Assembly (NCBI GenBank): GCA_031256435.1
Contig: JAIRQO010000019.1
Location: forward strand, 1 to 47,251
Reading direction: 5' to 3'
Length of the DNA stretch: 47,251 bases
DNA from: Cellulomonadaceae bacterium
GTDB taxonomy: Bacteria; Actinomycetota; Actinomycetes; Actinomycetales; Cellulomonadaceae
Shown: in pieces, positions 1-7,531 of the stretch
Numbering within the stretch: position 1 is the stretch's first letter
Layout: each line of letters starts with the position of its first letter
Translations under genes and position numbers: made by a program
Notes under the pieces: generated by a model
The model's input: only the letters and a program-made list of their open reading frames with translations
The model's database searches: none
What the model was told of the DNA's origin: nothing

Positions 1-303
1 TGAGCCAGCGCCCCCAGGCGCGACGGTCGAAACCACCAGGCGAGGGGCTGTGTTGTACCCTCGTCGTTCGGGAGGTTGAGCCAGCGCCGCCGGGCGCGCC
101 GGTCGAAACCACCTTCCCGATCGGGGGTTTCGACCGTCGGCCACCCTGTGGCCTGGCTCAACCGCCCGAGAATCCGTCATCCTGCGGGTGTGAGCGTCCC
201 CCCCTGTCATCCTGCGGGCGCGTAGCGCCTCGCAGGATCTCTATCCACGGTTCCCGTGTACTGAGCCCAGATGCTGCGATCCCTGCGGGCCGCAGCATGA
301 CAG
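1..303. repeat. Intergenic cluster of two hairpin repeat families
   Basis: No gene is visible here. Family A (GGTTGAGCCAG, a short variable stem, then CGGTCGAAACC) occurs at 1-37 and 74-113 and inverted at 126-163. Family B (GTCATCCTGCG, a loop, CGCAGGATCTC) occurs at 206-242, with a variant at 268-301 and a half copy near 176. Each unit can fold on itself. Further copies lie elsewhere in the window only in gaps, which suggests REP-like intergenic elements. Their function is not known from the sequence. Confidence 0.8.
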
Positions 304-321
304 GTGGGGCTCGGCGCGCGG

Positions 322-327
322 TAGGCT
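322..327 (+). promoter_or_regulatory. -10 box of leaderless trmB
   Basis: TAGGCT lies 6 nt before the ATG at 334 with no Shine-Dalgarno sequence between, which places transcription start at or next to the start codon. Confidence 0.65.
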
Positions 328-333
328 GCGGAG

Positions 334-1128
334 ATGAACTCAGTAGGCGAACCGCGTCCCCAGCATCCAGACGAGGAGACGGTGCATCCCGCCGTGCAGT
401 CCCAGCAGCGGCGCGGACAGTTGTCCTTTGTCCGCCGAACGTCTCGTCTGAGTCCTAGTCAGGAGCGAGCCTGGGAAAGCGCACACGAGAATTACGTCAT
501 CGAGCCACCACGATTTGACGGCGTGACCTCCGTGGACCCCACGTGGACCCTGGACCCGCAGGAGACTTTCGGCCGCACCGCGCCGTTCGTCGTAGAAGTG
601 GGAACAGGACGCGGCGACAACATTGCCGCCGCTGCCGCCCAACATCCTGACACAGATTTCCTGGGGATTGAGGTGTACGTTCCGGGAATCGCCTCCACCA
701 TCATGCGCGCGCAGCAACACGCTGAATTGGCCGGGCTCACCCGGTTGAACAACCTGCGGATGATCGAAGCCAACGCTCCGGAAGTTCTCACCTCGGCCCT
801 GCCTGAGTCCAGCATTGATGAACTTTGGGTGTTCTTCCCTGACCCGTGGCCCAAAGCCAAGCACCACAAACGCAGGATTGTGGCACCACCGTTTGTGAAC
901 GCTGTTGCGCGTTCTCTGAAGCCCGGAGGATTGTGGAGACTAGCCACGGATTGGCCGGAGTACGCCGAGCAGATGCTGGACGTTCTTGACACAAGCAAGG
1001 ACTTCATCAACGTGTGCGGTCTCGGCGGTGTGGCCCCGCGTTTCGACGGACGGGTGCTCACGCGGTTTGAGGAGCGCGGACTGGCCGAAGGCCGCCCCGC
1101 CACGGACCTGACATACCGCCGCCAATGA
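334..1128 (+). CDS. trmB: tRNA (guanine-N7-)-methyltransferase
   Basis: Methylates N7 of guanine 46 in the tRNA variable loop using S-adenosylmethionine, in the cytoplasm. The 264-residue protein has the Rossmann SAM site VEVGTGRGDN near residues 86-95, the acidic FLGIEVY segment, and the family signature FFPDPWPKAKHHKRR followed by LKPGGLWRLATDWPEYAE. The N-terminal ~60 residues form a basic, poorly conserved extension, common in actinobacterial homologues. The ATG is supported by the -10 box at 322-327. It is a single gene framed by hairpin repeats on both sides. The overlapping reverse-strand reading frames are shadows. Confidence 0.95.
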   Translation: MNSVGEPRPQHPDEETVHPAVQSQQRRGQLSFVRRTSRLSPSQERAWESAHENYVIEPPRFDGVTSVDPTWTLDPQETFGRTAPFVVEVGTGRGDNIAAAAAQHPDTDFLGIEVYVPGIASTIMRAQQHAELAGLTRLNNLRMIEANAPEVLTSALPESSIDELWVFFPDPWPKAKHHKRRIVAPPFVNAVARSLKPGGLWRLATDWPEYAEQMLDVLDTSKDFINVCGLGGVAPRFDGRVLTRFEERGLAEGRPATDLTYRRQ

Positions 1129-1181
1129 CAACGGCGCCGCTGGGGCCGCCATTTCCGGCATAACGCGCACCCCACCCACCC

Positions 1182-1304
1182 GTCATGCTGCGCGTCAGTC
1201 GCAGCATCTTGTTGTCGAATGGCTACTCGGGTGGTTGAGCCAGGTGACCGGAGGTCACCGTCGGTCGAAACCCTCGTCATGCCGCGCGTCAGTCGCAGCA
1301 TCTC
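1182..1304. repeat. Hairpin repeats B-A-B between trmB and ATP-grasp gene
   Basis: Two family B units (1182-1209 and 1276-1304, GTCATGC..GCGCGTCAGTCGCAGCATCT type) flank one family A unit (1233-1273, GGTTGAGCCAG to GTCGAAACCC). The two B copies share the same inner loop, so they are probably recent duplicates. Confidence 0.75.
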
Positions 1305-1385
1305 GTCGTGTCATCTCCCCGCAACACTCCTAGGCCGCCAGGGCAGGAATGGTTCGCTGTCCCTACCCTGGCGCGGCGCACGCGC

Positions 1386-1391
1386 TAGGCT
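1386..1391 (+). promoter_or_regulatory. -10 box of leaderless ATP-grasp gene
   Basis: TAGGCT is 6 nt before the GTG at 1398 and supports that start. Confidence 0.65.
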
Positions 1392-1397
1392 CTAAGG

Positions 1398-2309
1398 GTG
1401 ACTAAGCGTGTGGCTCTGGCAACCTGCAAGGACGTCCAAGGCGTCAATGTTGAAGATCGTCTGCTCATCGCGGCACTCGCCGAGCGCGATGTAGCGGCCG
1501 AGCCAGCCGTGTGGGACGATCCCTCCGTCCGTTGGGAGGACTACGACCTCGTTGTCATTCGTTCTACCTGGGATTATGCTCCTCGTCGTAACGAATTCGT
1601 CGAATGGGCAAAGCGAGTACCCCACATTGCCAACAGTGCCGAGGTGATTGAGTGGAACTCGGATCGAGGATATTTGAGGCACTTGGAAGCAGCGGGCGTA
1701 CCTGTGATTCCCACCATCTGGATTGATCCGGCGCAGAATCTGGACAAGCGTGCCGTGGATACGCGGATGCCAGCCTTCGGTGATTTTGTGGTCAAGCCCG
1801 TGGTGTCGGAGAAGGCCAAAGACCTGGGCCGTTACCAGCCCATCAGCGCACAGTCGCGGTTCAAGGCCATTGCGCACACCATGCGCCTGTTGGATTCGGG
1901 CCGCTGGGTCATGATTCAGCCGTACGTGACCTCTATTGACACCGCCGGGGAGACCTGCCTGACGTACGTCAACGGCGAATACCAGCACGCGGTCAGCAGG
2001 CACGCGCTCATGGGCGGGACGCACCGCAGCACCGTGGGCCTCAACCTGTACCATCACGACGAAACTAAGGCCACCACGGCAACGCCCGAGCAGATTGCCG
2101 TGGCGGAGCAAGCGTTCGCTGCCGCGCGCGAGGCCATTGGGATTCCGGACCGAGCCAAGTGCCTGTACGCCCGCGTTGACCTGGTGCAGGGCGATGATGG
2201 CCCACTGGTCATTGAACTCGGCCTGGTAGAGCCTTCACTGTGGCTGCGCTATTCCGGCTCCACGCCCACTCTCTCACGCTTCGCCGACGCCATAGCCGCC
2301 CGTTGCTGA
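1398..2309 (+). CDS. ATP-grasp domain protein of unknown substrate
   Basis: A 303-residue protein starting at a leaderless GTG. It matches the ATP-grasp ligase group that includes RimK-like and DcsG-like enzymes: an N-terminal preATP-grasp region with DLVVIRSTWDYAPRR, a nucleotide-binding segment FVVKPVVSEKAKDLGRY, then MIQPYV and a C-terminal acidic metal-binding end ARVDLVQGDDGPLVIELGLVEPSLWLR. Such enzymes form an amide or ester bond between a carboxylate and a nucleophile with ATP hydrolysis. The substrate cannot be read from the sequence and no partner biosynthetic gene is adjacent. It converges on the next gene with a 36-nt gap. Confidence 0.8.
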   Translation: MTKRVALATCKDVQGVNVEDRLLIAALAERDVAAEPAVWDDPSVRWEDYDLVVIRSTWDYAPRRNEFVEWAKRVPHIANSAEVIEWNSDRGYLRHLEAAGVPVIPTIWIDPAQNLDKRAVDTRMPAFGDFVVKPVVSEKAKDLGRYQPISAQSRFKAIAHTMRLLDSGRWVMIQPYVTSIDTAGETCLTYVNGEYQHAVSRHALMGGTHRSTVGLNLYHHDETKATTATPEQIAVAEQAFAAAREAIGIPDRAKCLYARVDLVQGDDGPLVIELGLVEPSLWLRYSGSTPTLSRFADAIAARC

Positions 2310-2345
2310 CTGGCGTGGTGCCCGTTGCCAGGCGGCAGGGTCCCG

Positions 2346-2888
2346 CTACGCGTCGGCGAGTTCGCGAACCGTTGGCGGTTGCACCATGCGATTCAGAGCA
2401 ACCCACGCGTCGTCAATGTCCATGGCGTGGGCGCGCAGGAGGAGATTTGCAGCAGTAAGGACTCGGCCACGATAATCGTCGGGGAGATCAAGACCGAGCG
2501 ATTCACGGAACCACTGCGCCGCTGCTGCCCACGAGACAAGTGTCCACCCACCCATGCCAACGACGGGCGGAAAACCGCCCGGTCCAAGATCGCCCGTGGC
2601 ATACCTCCGGACGGCCTCATAACTGCGTCCAACCCGCTGTGCGATAGTCTTGAGTGGCACTAGATCCTGATCGTCAATCCCTACCACGGTGAAACCTGCA
2701 CGCCGAGCGTCATCCACCACGGATTCGATGGCGTCGGCGATTGTTTCGCCCTCACGGAAAACACCGATGCTTCCGCGCCCGTTGCCGTATTCGATGGTGG
2801 AATCGTCAAAGCCGGCTTCATAGAGCGCGTCAATCTCCTCATCGGTAGGTTGCCGATCAAGGTAGGCCGTGAACTCGTGAACTGCCAT
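2346..2888 (-). CDS. Helix-turn-helix protein, possible antitoxin or regulator
   Basis: A 180-residue protein. The ATG at 2888 is chosen because AAGGGG lies about 7 nt upstream and the preceding gene stops 4 nt before it; a longer reading frame begins upstream but would overlap that gene. Residues 1-72 form an acidic alpha/beta region (EFTAYLDRQPTDEEID..). Residues 77-115 look like a MerR/excisionase-type helix-turn-helix (LKTIAQRVGRSYEAVRRYA followed by a glycine-rich wing). The last 50 residues are helical. It is coupled to the small gene upstream in a two-gene operon, an arrangement typical of toxin-antitoxin modules, but no named toxin family is certain. Confidence 0.6.
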   Translation of the reverse strand: MAVHEFTAYLDRQPTDEEIDALYEAGFDDSTIEYGNGRGSIGVFREGETIADAIESVVDDARRAGFTVVGIDDQDLVPLKTIAQRVGRSYEAVRRYATGDLGPGGFPPVVGMGGWTLVSWAAAAQWFRESLGLDLPDDYRGRVLTAANLLLRAHAMDIDDAWVALNRMVQPPTVRELADA

Positions 2889-2892
2889 GATG

Positions 2893-3120
2893 CTAAGTCC
2901 CCTTGTGTTGATGGTTACGGACAAAGATACGTATGCTGCGGGCGTTGTATTCTGGGACCCGTGGGGTTGACCAGACTGCGTGGCTGACACCGCACGTTAA
3001 GCAACGCACCTGGCCCCAGCGGTGGCCCTTGTGAATCTCATCAACGCTGAAGCGTTGGCGATCGAGTTCGGCCAGCGCCGCATTGATCGCCTTCTTGGGG
3101 TGCCGACCCTTCGAGATCAC
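2893..3120 (-). CDS. Small basic CxxC protein, possible toxin partner
   Basis: A 75-residue basic protein, first gene of the operon with the helix-turn-helix gene. GTG at 3120 is preferred over the GTG at 3126 because TAGGGT at 3127-3132 is 6 nt upstream of it, giving a leaderless start. It has an N-terminal helix with GRHPKKAINAALAEL, a central HKGHRWGQVRCLTCG (Cys 40 and Cys 43) and a C-terminal RSIRIFVRNHQHKG. Basic and histidine-rich composition, size and coupling to a DNA-binding protein suggest a HicA-like or other RNA-acting toxin. This is inference; I do not recognise the family with certainty. Confidence 0.55.
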   Translation of the reverse strand: MISKGRHPKKAINAALAELDRQRFSVDEIHKGHRWGQVRCLTCGVSHAVWSTPRVPEYNARSIRIFVRNHQHKGT

Positions 3121-3126
3121 CTTCAC

Positions 3127-3132
3127 ACCCTA
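3127..3132 (-). promoter_or_regulatory. -10 box of two-gene module
   Basis: TAGGGT on the reverse strand, 6 nt before GTG 3120. Confidence 0.55.
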
Positions 3133-3231
3133 ACCCAAGGGTTGCGAGTGTGCAACTCCAAACATTGGCATTCTTCCACACAACTTCTCTGCTTACGGGA
3201 GCCGCTTACATCCGCTCTCGTCGGGAAACCA

Positions 3232-3245
3232 TAGAAGGCCTTCTA
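3232..3245. promoter_or_regulatory. 14-bp perfect palindrome
   Basis: TAGAAGGCCTTCTA reads the same on both strands. It lies between tRNA-Arg and the two-gene module, about 100 bp upstream of the module promoter. It could be an operator for the helix-turn-helix protein or part of the tRNA 3' processing or termination region. Confidence 0.35.
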
Positions 3246-3269
3246 CACTCGGGCGAGGTTCGTCGAAGG

Positions 3270-3343
<74 letters not shown>

Positions 3344-3774
3344 CTGGAGTACGGGCGACGATGATGGTCATTGTCTGGGTGAGTCTCGGAGACCACTACC
3401 GGGATGACTGGGCCGCAGCCTCGTACCACGAGCGGAAAGTGTACCGTGCTGAGGGAACGGCACCTACCCTGCCGTCCACGCGAGTCGCAGGCGGTGCCAC
3501 CGACAATGTCTGTACAACCCACCGCGTAGATTCGCGGTTCGCGAATCTGGGCAACCGTCCTTCATTCACCAATCTCATCTGCAGGTGAGGCAACAGACTA
3601 TTTCATCGAGTTATTCATGAGTATCTGATATATAGCGTTTGGAGGCACGCAACTTGTCAAGTACGCACACTCTGCGGATTGCCCCGTGTTGCGAATGCCC
3701 ACCGTTGTCTCGTGTCAATGATGGGAGACGCCACTAGTCATGCCGTCACGGCGGTGCAAGTATGTGCCTGGCCG
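3344..3774. other. Gene-free stretch with a 9-bp hairpin
   Basis: No convincing gene in 431 nt; the reading frames present have no ribosome site or family likeness. A perfect hairpin, AGATTCGCG-gtt-CGCGAATCT, occupies 3528-3548. An AT-rich patch at 3598-3645 contains several TATA-like boxes, unlike the surrounding DNA. Confidence 0.5.
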
Positions 3775-4038
3775 TTATCGATTTGCGTGAGTCCGGGGCG
3801 CAGTCGTCGAGCAATCGACGAGGGCGCCGATCGAGCACCGGAGGGCGTATGCCAAGCCGCGTAATACCGTGAGCGTGGGGTTAGCCGGTTCGCGACGAAC
3901 GCGGTCGGCGTAGCCCGCTTCAAGGGATCCGTAGTAGTTACGGCTGATCCCAGCTAGTTCGGCCACCTGTTCTTGTGTCAATCCCAATTCAGCGCGGTGG
4001 TCTCGCAAGCGGGCACCGAGGGCACGGCCAACCTCCAT
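3775..4038 (-). CDS. XRE-family helix-turn-helix regulator
   Basis: An 87-residue Cro/C1-type DNA-binding protein. The helix-turn-helix runs through RLRDHRAELGLTQEQVAELAG and ISRNYYGSLEAGY near residues 9-40. Its size and place, divergent to a restriction-like operon, resemble controller (C) proteins of restriction-modification loci, which time expression of toxic genes. The start is uncertain: ATG 4038 gives a normal family N-terminus, while GTG 4062 has a weak CACGAT box 6 nt upstream. Two palindromes in the divergent promoter region (4097-4112, 4160-4175) are its likely binding sites. Confidence 0.8.
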   Translation of the reverse strand: MEVGRALGARLRDHRAELGLTQEQVAELAGISRNYYGSLEAGYADRVRREPANPTLTVLRGLAYALRCSIGALVDCSTTAPRTHANR

Positions 4039-4096
4039 GCTGGGATTGAACTCGGGCGCCACAATCCAATCGTGGCGGGCGCCACCAATTTTGTCT

Positions 4097-4112
4097 GTAA
4101 CGCTTGCGTTAC
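4097..4112. promoter_or_regulatory. Operator candidate 1
   Basis: GTAACGCTTGCGTTAC is a perfect 16-bp palindrome between the divergent XRE gene and the defence-like operon. Confidence 0.6.
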
Positions 4113-4159
4113 TTATGGTGCGAAGAAGGCATGCCAGTGGCAGATGTGTCATCAGGAAT

Positions 4160-4175
4160 GTAACGCGTGCGTATC
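4160..4175. promoter_or_regulatory. Operator candidate 2
   Basis: GTAACGCGTGCGTATC repeats the first palindrome with a degraded right half. The two centres are 63 bp apart, six helical turns, so proteins bound at both would sit on the same DNA face. It lies 17 bp before the helicase start codon and could block its promoter. Confidence 0.55.
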
Positions 4176-4192
4176 ACACATGGGGGAACTCG

Positions 4193-7100
4193 ATGAGTCG
4201 GATTATCGATAATGAGGCTGTTGACCTCCGAGGTGCGCTAGATAGTCTCCTCCCACATTGCACCAACCTCGATGCCTGTGTTGGGTATTTCAACCTCCGC
4301 GGTTGGCGCCTTCTGCGCGAGTCCATAAGTCAGATGAAGCCACAGCGGCCGGGTACCGAGACCCAAGTCCGGCTGCTCGTCGGCATGGCGATGCCGCCAG
4401 AGCGAAACCTAATGGAGTCACTGGAACGGCGCGAGGCAGAGGTCACTGCATCTCGGGCTGCCCGCTGTGTCGAAGCTGCCGTTGCTGATTTCGCCCGCCA
4501 ACTCACGTGGGGAACACCCACCAAGACAGACCATCAGGGGCTTCGACAACTCCAGGATGACCTGGAATCTGGTTTGCTCGCAGTGCGGTTTGCCTGGGCC
4601 GAAAATCTTCACGCCAAGTTGTATGTGGCTCACCGTGACGGTGACCCATCTGCAGTCGGCCCCAAAGCCGTAGTTGGGTCGGCCAACTTCACGATGGCCG
4701 GGTTACTCCACCAGGGTGAACTGAGCCTGGAAGAGTCTGACGAACAGACCACCCGTCCGTTGGCTAGGTGGTTCGATGATCGCTGGACCGACGATTACTC
4801 CATCGACGTCACCAAGCGCCTCATCCAGGTGCTGGCCGAGTCCTGGATTCGTGAGAACCAACCCAGGCCGTACCACGTCTACCTCCGCTTGGCCTACGAA
4901 CTCTCGGAGGATGCACGCAGGGGCCTGACCCTTGATATACCAGCTGAAATCCGCCGGATACTCTACCCCTACCAGGAGAGCGCTGTCCGAGTGGCCACGC
5001 GAAAGTTGGAACGCGAAGGAATCACCGTCATTGGTGATGTGGTGGGTCTGGGCAAGACGTTGACTGGAACGGCCATCGCCGCCACATTTGGTGAATCTGT
5101 GCTGGTGATTGCTCCCAAGAACTTGACCGATATGTGGCAAGAACACCTCCGACGTTTCGATATTCCCGGACGCGTACTCAGCCTGTCGATGGTGACAAAG
5201 GTGCTGCCAGACCTGAAACGCTTCGGCCTAGTCATGATCGACGAGTCCCACAACCTGCGTAACAAATCGCGGCAGGCGTGGGATGCGATTCACACCTACG
5301 TGACCGAGAATGACTCGCAGGTAGTGCTGCTCACAGCCACGATGTTTAACGCCTACCACGGTGATATCGGTGGACAATTAGGCCTGAAACTCGCCTCGGA
5401 TCAGTCGCTCCTCATGCGCCCAGAGAAGCACATTGCCAAGGTCGGCGCTCAGGCAGTCGCTATGAAGACTGGCGGACCTCTCGATACGTTGGAGGCATTC
5501 TCGCTCTCGGCGGAGAATGAGGATTGGCAGCGGCTCTTAGACAAATATCTGGTCCGACGCCTTCGTAAGGCGATTGAGGCAACCTATGGCACCCCCATTC
5601 CTGGTACCGATAGGGTTCTGATTGAGTTTGAGGGTAAGCCGCCATTCTCGTTTCCTAAGCGCAAGCCGAGGCCCCTTAGCTACCCCGGGGGCGATTCTGA
5701 CCCCAATGACCGTGTGGCCAATAAAGAAGTGTTTGATGCGCTACGCTCCTTGACGTACGCCCGCTACCAACTCGGCTCCTACCTACGCCCGGGTGTCACA
5801 CCACAGGATGACGATGAGCGGGACATCGTTGATGACCTCATCACGTCGAAGACCTCTGCCGCCGGGTTTATCCGCACAACTGCTTACAAACGTCTCACAT
5901 CGTCCGCGCATGCGTTCATCCTGACCCTGCGTCGTATGGTCTCGCGGAATATGCTGCTTGCGTACGCGCTGGAGAACAATAGGCCAGTTCCGTTGGGTTC
6001 ATTTGCCGATGCCTTCCTTGCCCTCGACTACGATGGCGACGCGGCAGACGCTGGCATGGATGATGACAGCCTGTTCCCCGGTCCTGTTGGGCCACAGCAC
6101 GTCTACGACGCTTTGTGGGCCAAGAAGCCCGCTGGCGTCCGCTGGGCGCGTCCAGCGCTCTTCGATACCGAAGCGGTGCTTGTCGGGGTGGCTGCCGACA
6201 CCACGATTCTCCAGCAGTTACTTGACGAGTACGGCACATGGGATCCAGCCGAGGACACTAAACTTCAAGCCCTGGCTGACCTCATCGAAGCCCTGCCGCA
6301 GGGTGGCAAGGTGCTCGTGTTCTCCGAATACAAGGACACCATTGAATACTTAGCCGAGAATCTGCCGACCCTGCAGAACAGCAAGGGTCAATTGAAGACC
6401 CGAGGACGGGCCATGGAGTCTGCGTCGGGTAGTTCCGCTGACCCCATCAACCTTGCCCGGAGGTTCGCCCCTCAGGCCAACGCGTCACTCGGTGGCTTGC
6501 CGCGCGGCGACTGCGAGATCGACGTACTACTCACCACCGATGTGCTCTCCGAAGGACAGAACCTTCAGGATTGCCGCATCGTGGTGAACTGGGATTTACC
6601 GTGGACCATCATCAAGGTGGTGCAGAGGGCCGGCCGTGTGGACCGCGTAGGGCAGCAGGCAGAAACCATTGATGTGATGTCCTTCCTGCCGCAAGAGGGC
6701 GTTGAGCGTGAGATATGGCTCCGTCGCCGTCTCGTGGAAAGGCTCAAAGACTCCCAAGCAATCCTCGGTGGAGATGAGCGATTCTTCGACGACGACGTAG
6801 TAGACATGGATATCACTGGCCTGTTCGATGGTACCGCCGACCTCAGTGAGGACGAGGGCGAGGTTGACTCCGCCTCACACGCCATGCGCATCTGGGAGGA
6901 TGCCAGTGACGCCGATAGGGAGATCGCTAAGAACCTCCCACATGTGGTGTTCTCCACCAAGGAGGTCAAGACCGGCACGCCAGCCAGTGTCATCACCTAT
7001 GGACGGACCGATTCTGGTATCGACGTCCTTGTTCGCACCACCGCGGACGGTCACAGCATGGTCGGTTCAATGGAAGCACTCCGGGCAATGGAGTCAGTTC

Positions 7101-7531
7101 CGGATGATCTCCCTGTGGTGCCGCTGCATGACATGCTTGGACACGTTGAGCGGGCCACCGGGATTATCAAGGAGCAGGTCAAGGAAAAGACGCTGCTGGT
7201 GTATTCGGGGCTGAACAAGCAGTTGGACGCCTTCCTTCAGGACTCTATGAACCCGATCGACGTTCCAGAAGCTGAGGTCACCAGAGTCCCCGTGGTCATC
7301 GACGCGATCACGGAGTACCCGCTGCGCGATTCCGTGAAGAAGGAAGTGCGCAGTATCCTCCGGCGCTCCAAGAAGGTTGCCATGGACAGAGGTGCGCTGC
7401 TGCGGCAGGTCCTCGACTTATACGACGACGGCGCTTTGGTTGATGAGCGCGAACGCGATTTTGACGGCGTGCAGATCATCACCGAAATGGGCTTCAACCC
7501 CCGCCCCACATGCGAGGAGAACAAAGCATGA
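4193..7531 (+). CDS. PLD-nuclease / SNF2 helicase fusion, defence-like
   Basis: A 1112-residue protein. ATG 4193 is preferred to the longer frame from 4037 because GGGGGA lies 6 nt upstream and the extra residues overlap the operators. Residues 1-200 form a phospholipase D-like nuclease domain with H140-A-K142 and GSANFT at 162-167. Residues 255-400 are the first SNF2/RecA lobe: GDVVGLGKT (Walker A, 281-289), DESH (350-353) and TAT (381-383). The second lobe starts near 700 (KVLVFSEYKDTIEYL), with TDVLSEGQNLQ near 780 and QRAGRVDRVGQ near 811, the arginine-finger motif VI. The C-terminal 300 residues are unassigned. Similar PLD and SNF2 activities occur in DISARM-type defence. It ends in an ATGA overlap with the methylase, so it is translationally coupled to it. 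Confidence 0.85.
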   Translation: MSRIIDNEAVDLRGALDSLLPHCTNLDACVGYFNLRGWRLLRESISQMKPQRPGTETQVRLLVGMAMPPERNLMESLERREAEVTASRAARCVEAAVADFARQLTWGTPTKTDHQGLRQLQDDLESGLLAVRFAWAENLHAKLYVAHRDGDPSAVGPKAVVGSANFTMAGLLHQGELSLEESDEQTTRPLARWFDDRWTDDYSIDVTKRLIQVLAESWIRENQPRPYHVYLRLAYELSEDARRGLTLDIPAEIRRILYPYQESAVRVATRKLEREGITVIGDVVGLGKTLTGTAIAATFGESVLVIAPKNLTDMWQEHLRRFDIPGRVLSLSMVTKVLPDLKRFGLVMIDESHNLRNKSRQAWDAIHTYVTENDSQVVLLTATMFNAYHGDIGGQLGLKLASDQSLLMRPEKHIAKVGAQAVAMKTGGPLDTLEAFSLSAENEDWQRLLDKYLVRRLRKAIEATYGTPIPGTDRVLIEFEGKPPFSFPKRKPRPLSYPGGDSDPNDRVANKEVFDALRSLTYARYQLGSYLRPGVTPQDDDERDIVDDLITSKTSAAGFIRTTAYKRLTSSAHAFILTLRRMVSRNMLLAYALENNRPVPLGSFADAFLALDYDGDAADAGMDDDSLFPGPVGPQHVYDALWAKKPAGVRWARPALFDTEAVLVGVAADTTILQQLLDEYGTWDPAEDTKLQALADLIEALPQGGKVLVFSEYKDTIEYLAENLPTLQNSKGQLKTRGRAMESASGSSADPINLARRFAPQANASLGGLPRGDCEIDVLLTTDVLSEGQNLQDCRIVVNWDLPWTIIKVVQRAGRVDRVGQQAETIDVMSFLPQEGVEREIWLRRRLVERLKDSQAILGGDERFFDDDVVDMDITGLFDGTADLSEDEGEVDSASHAMRIWEDASDADREIAKNLPHVVFSTKEVKTGTPASVITYGRTDSGIDVLVRTTADGHSMVGSMEALRAMESVPDDLPVVPLHDMLGHVERATGIIKEQVKEKTLLVYSGLNKQLDAFLQDSMNPIDVPEAEVTRVPVVIDAITEYPLRDSVKKEVRSILRRSKKVAMDRGALLRQVLDLYDDGALVDERERDFDGVQIITEMGFNPRPTCEENKA

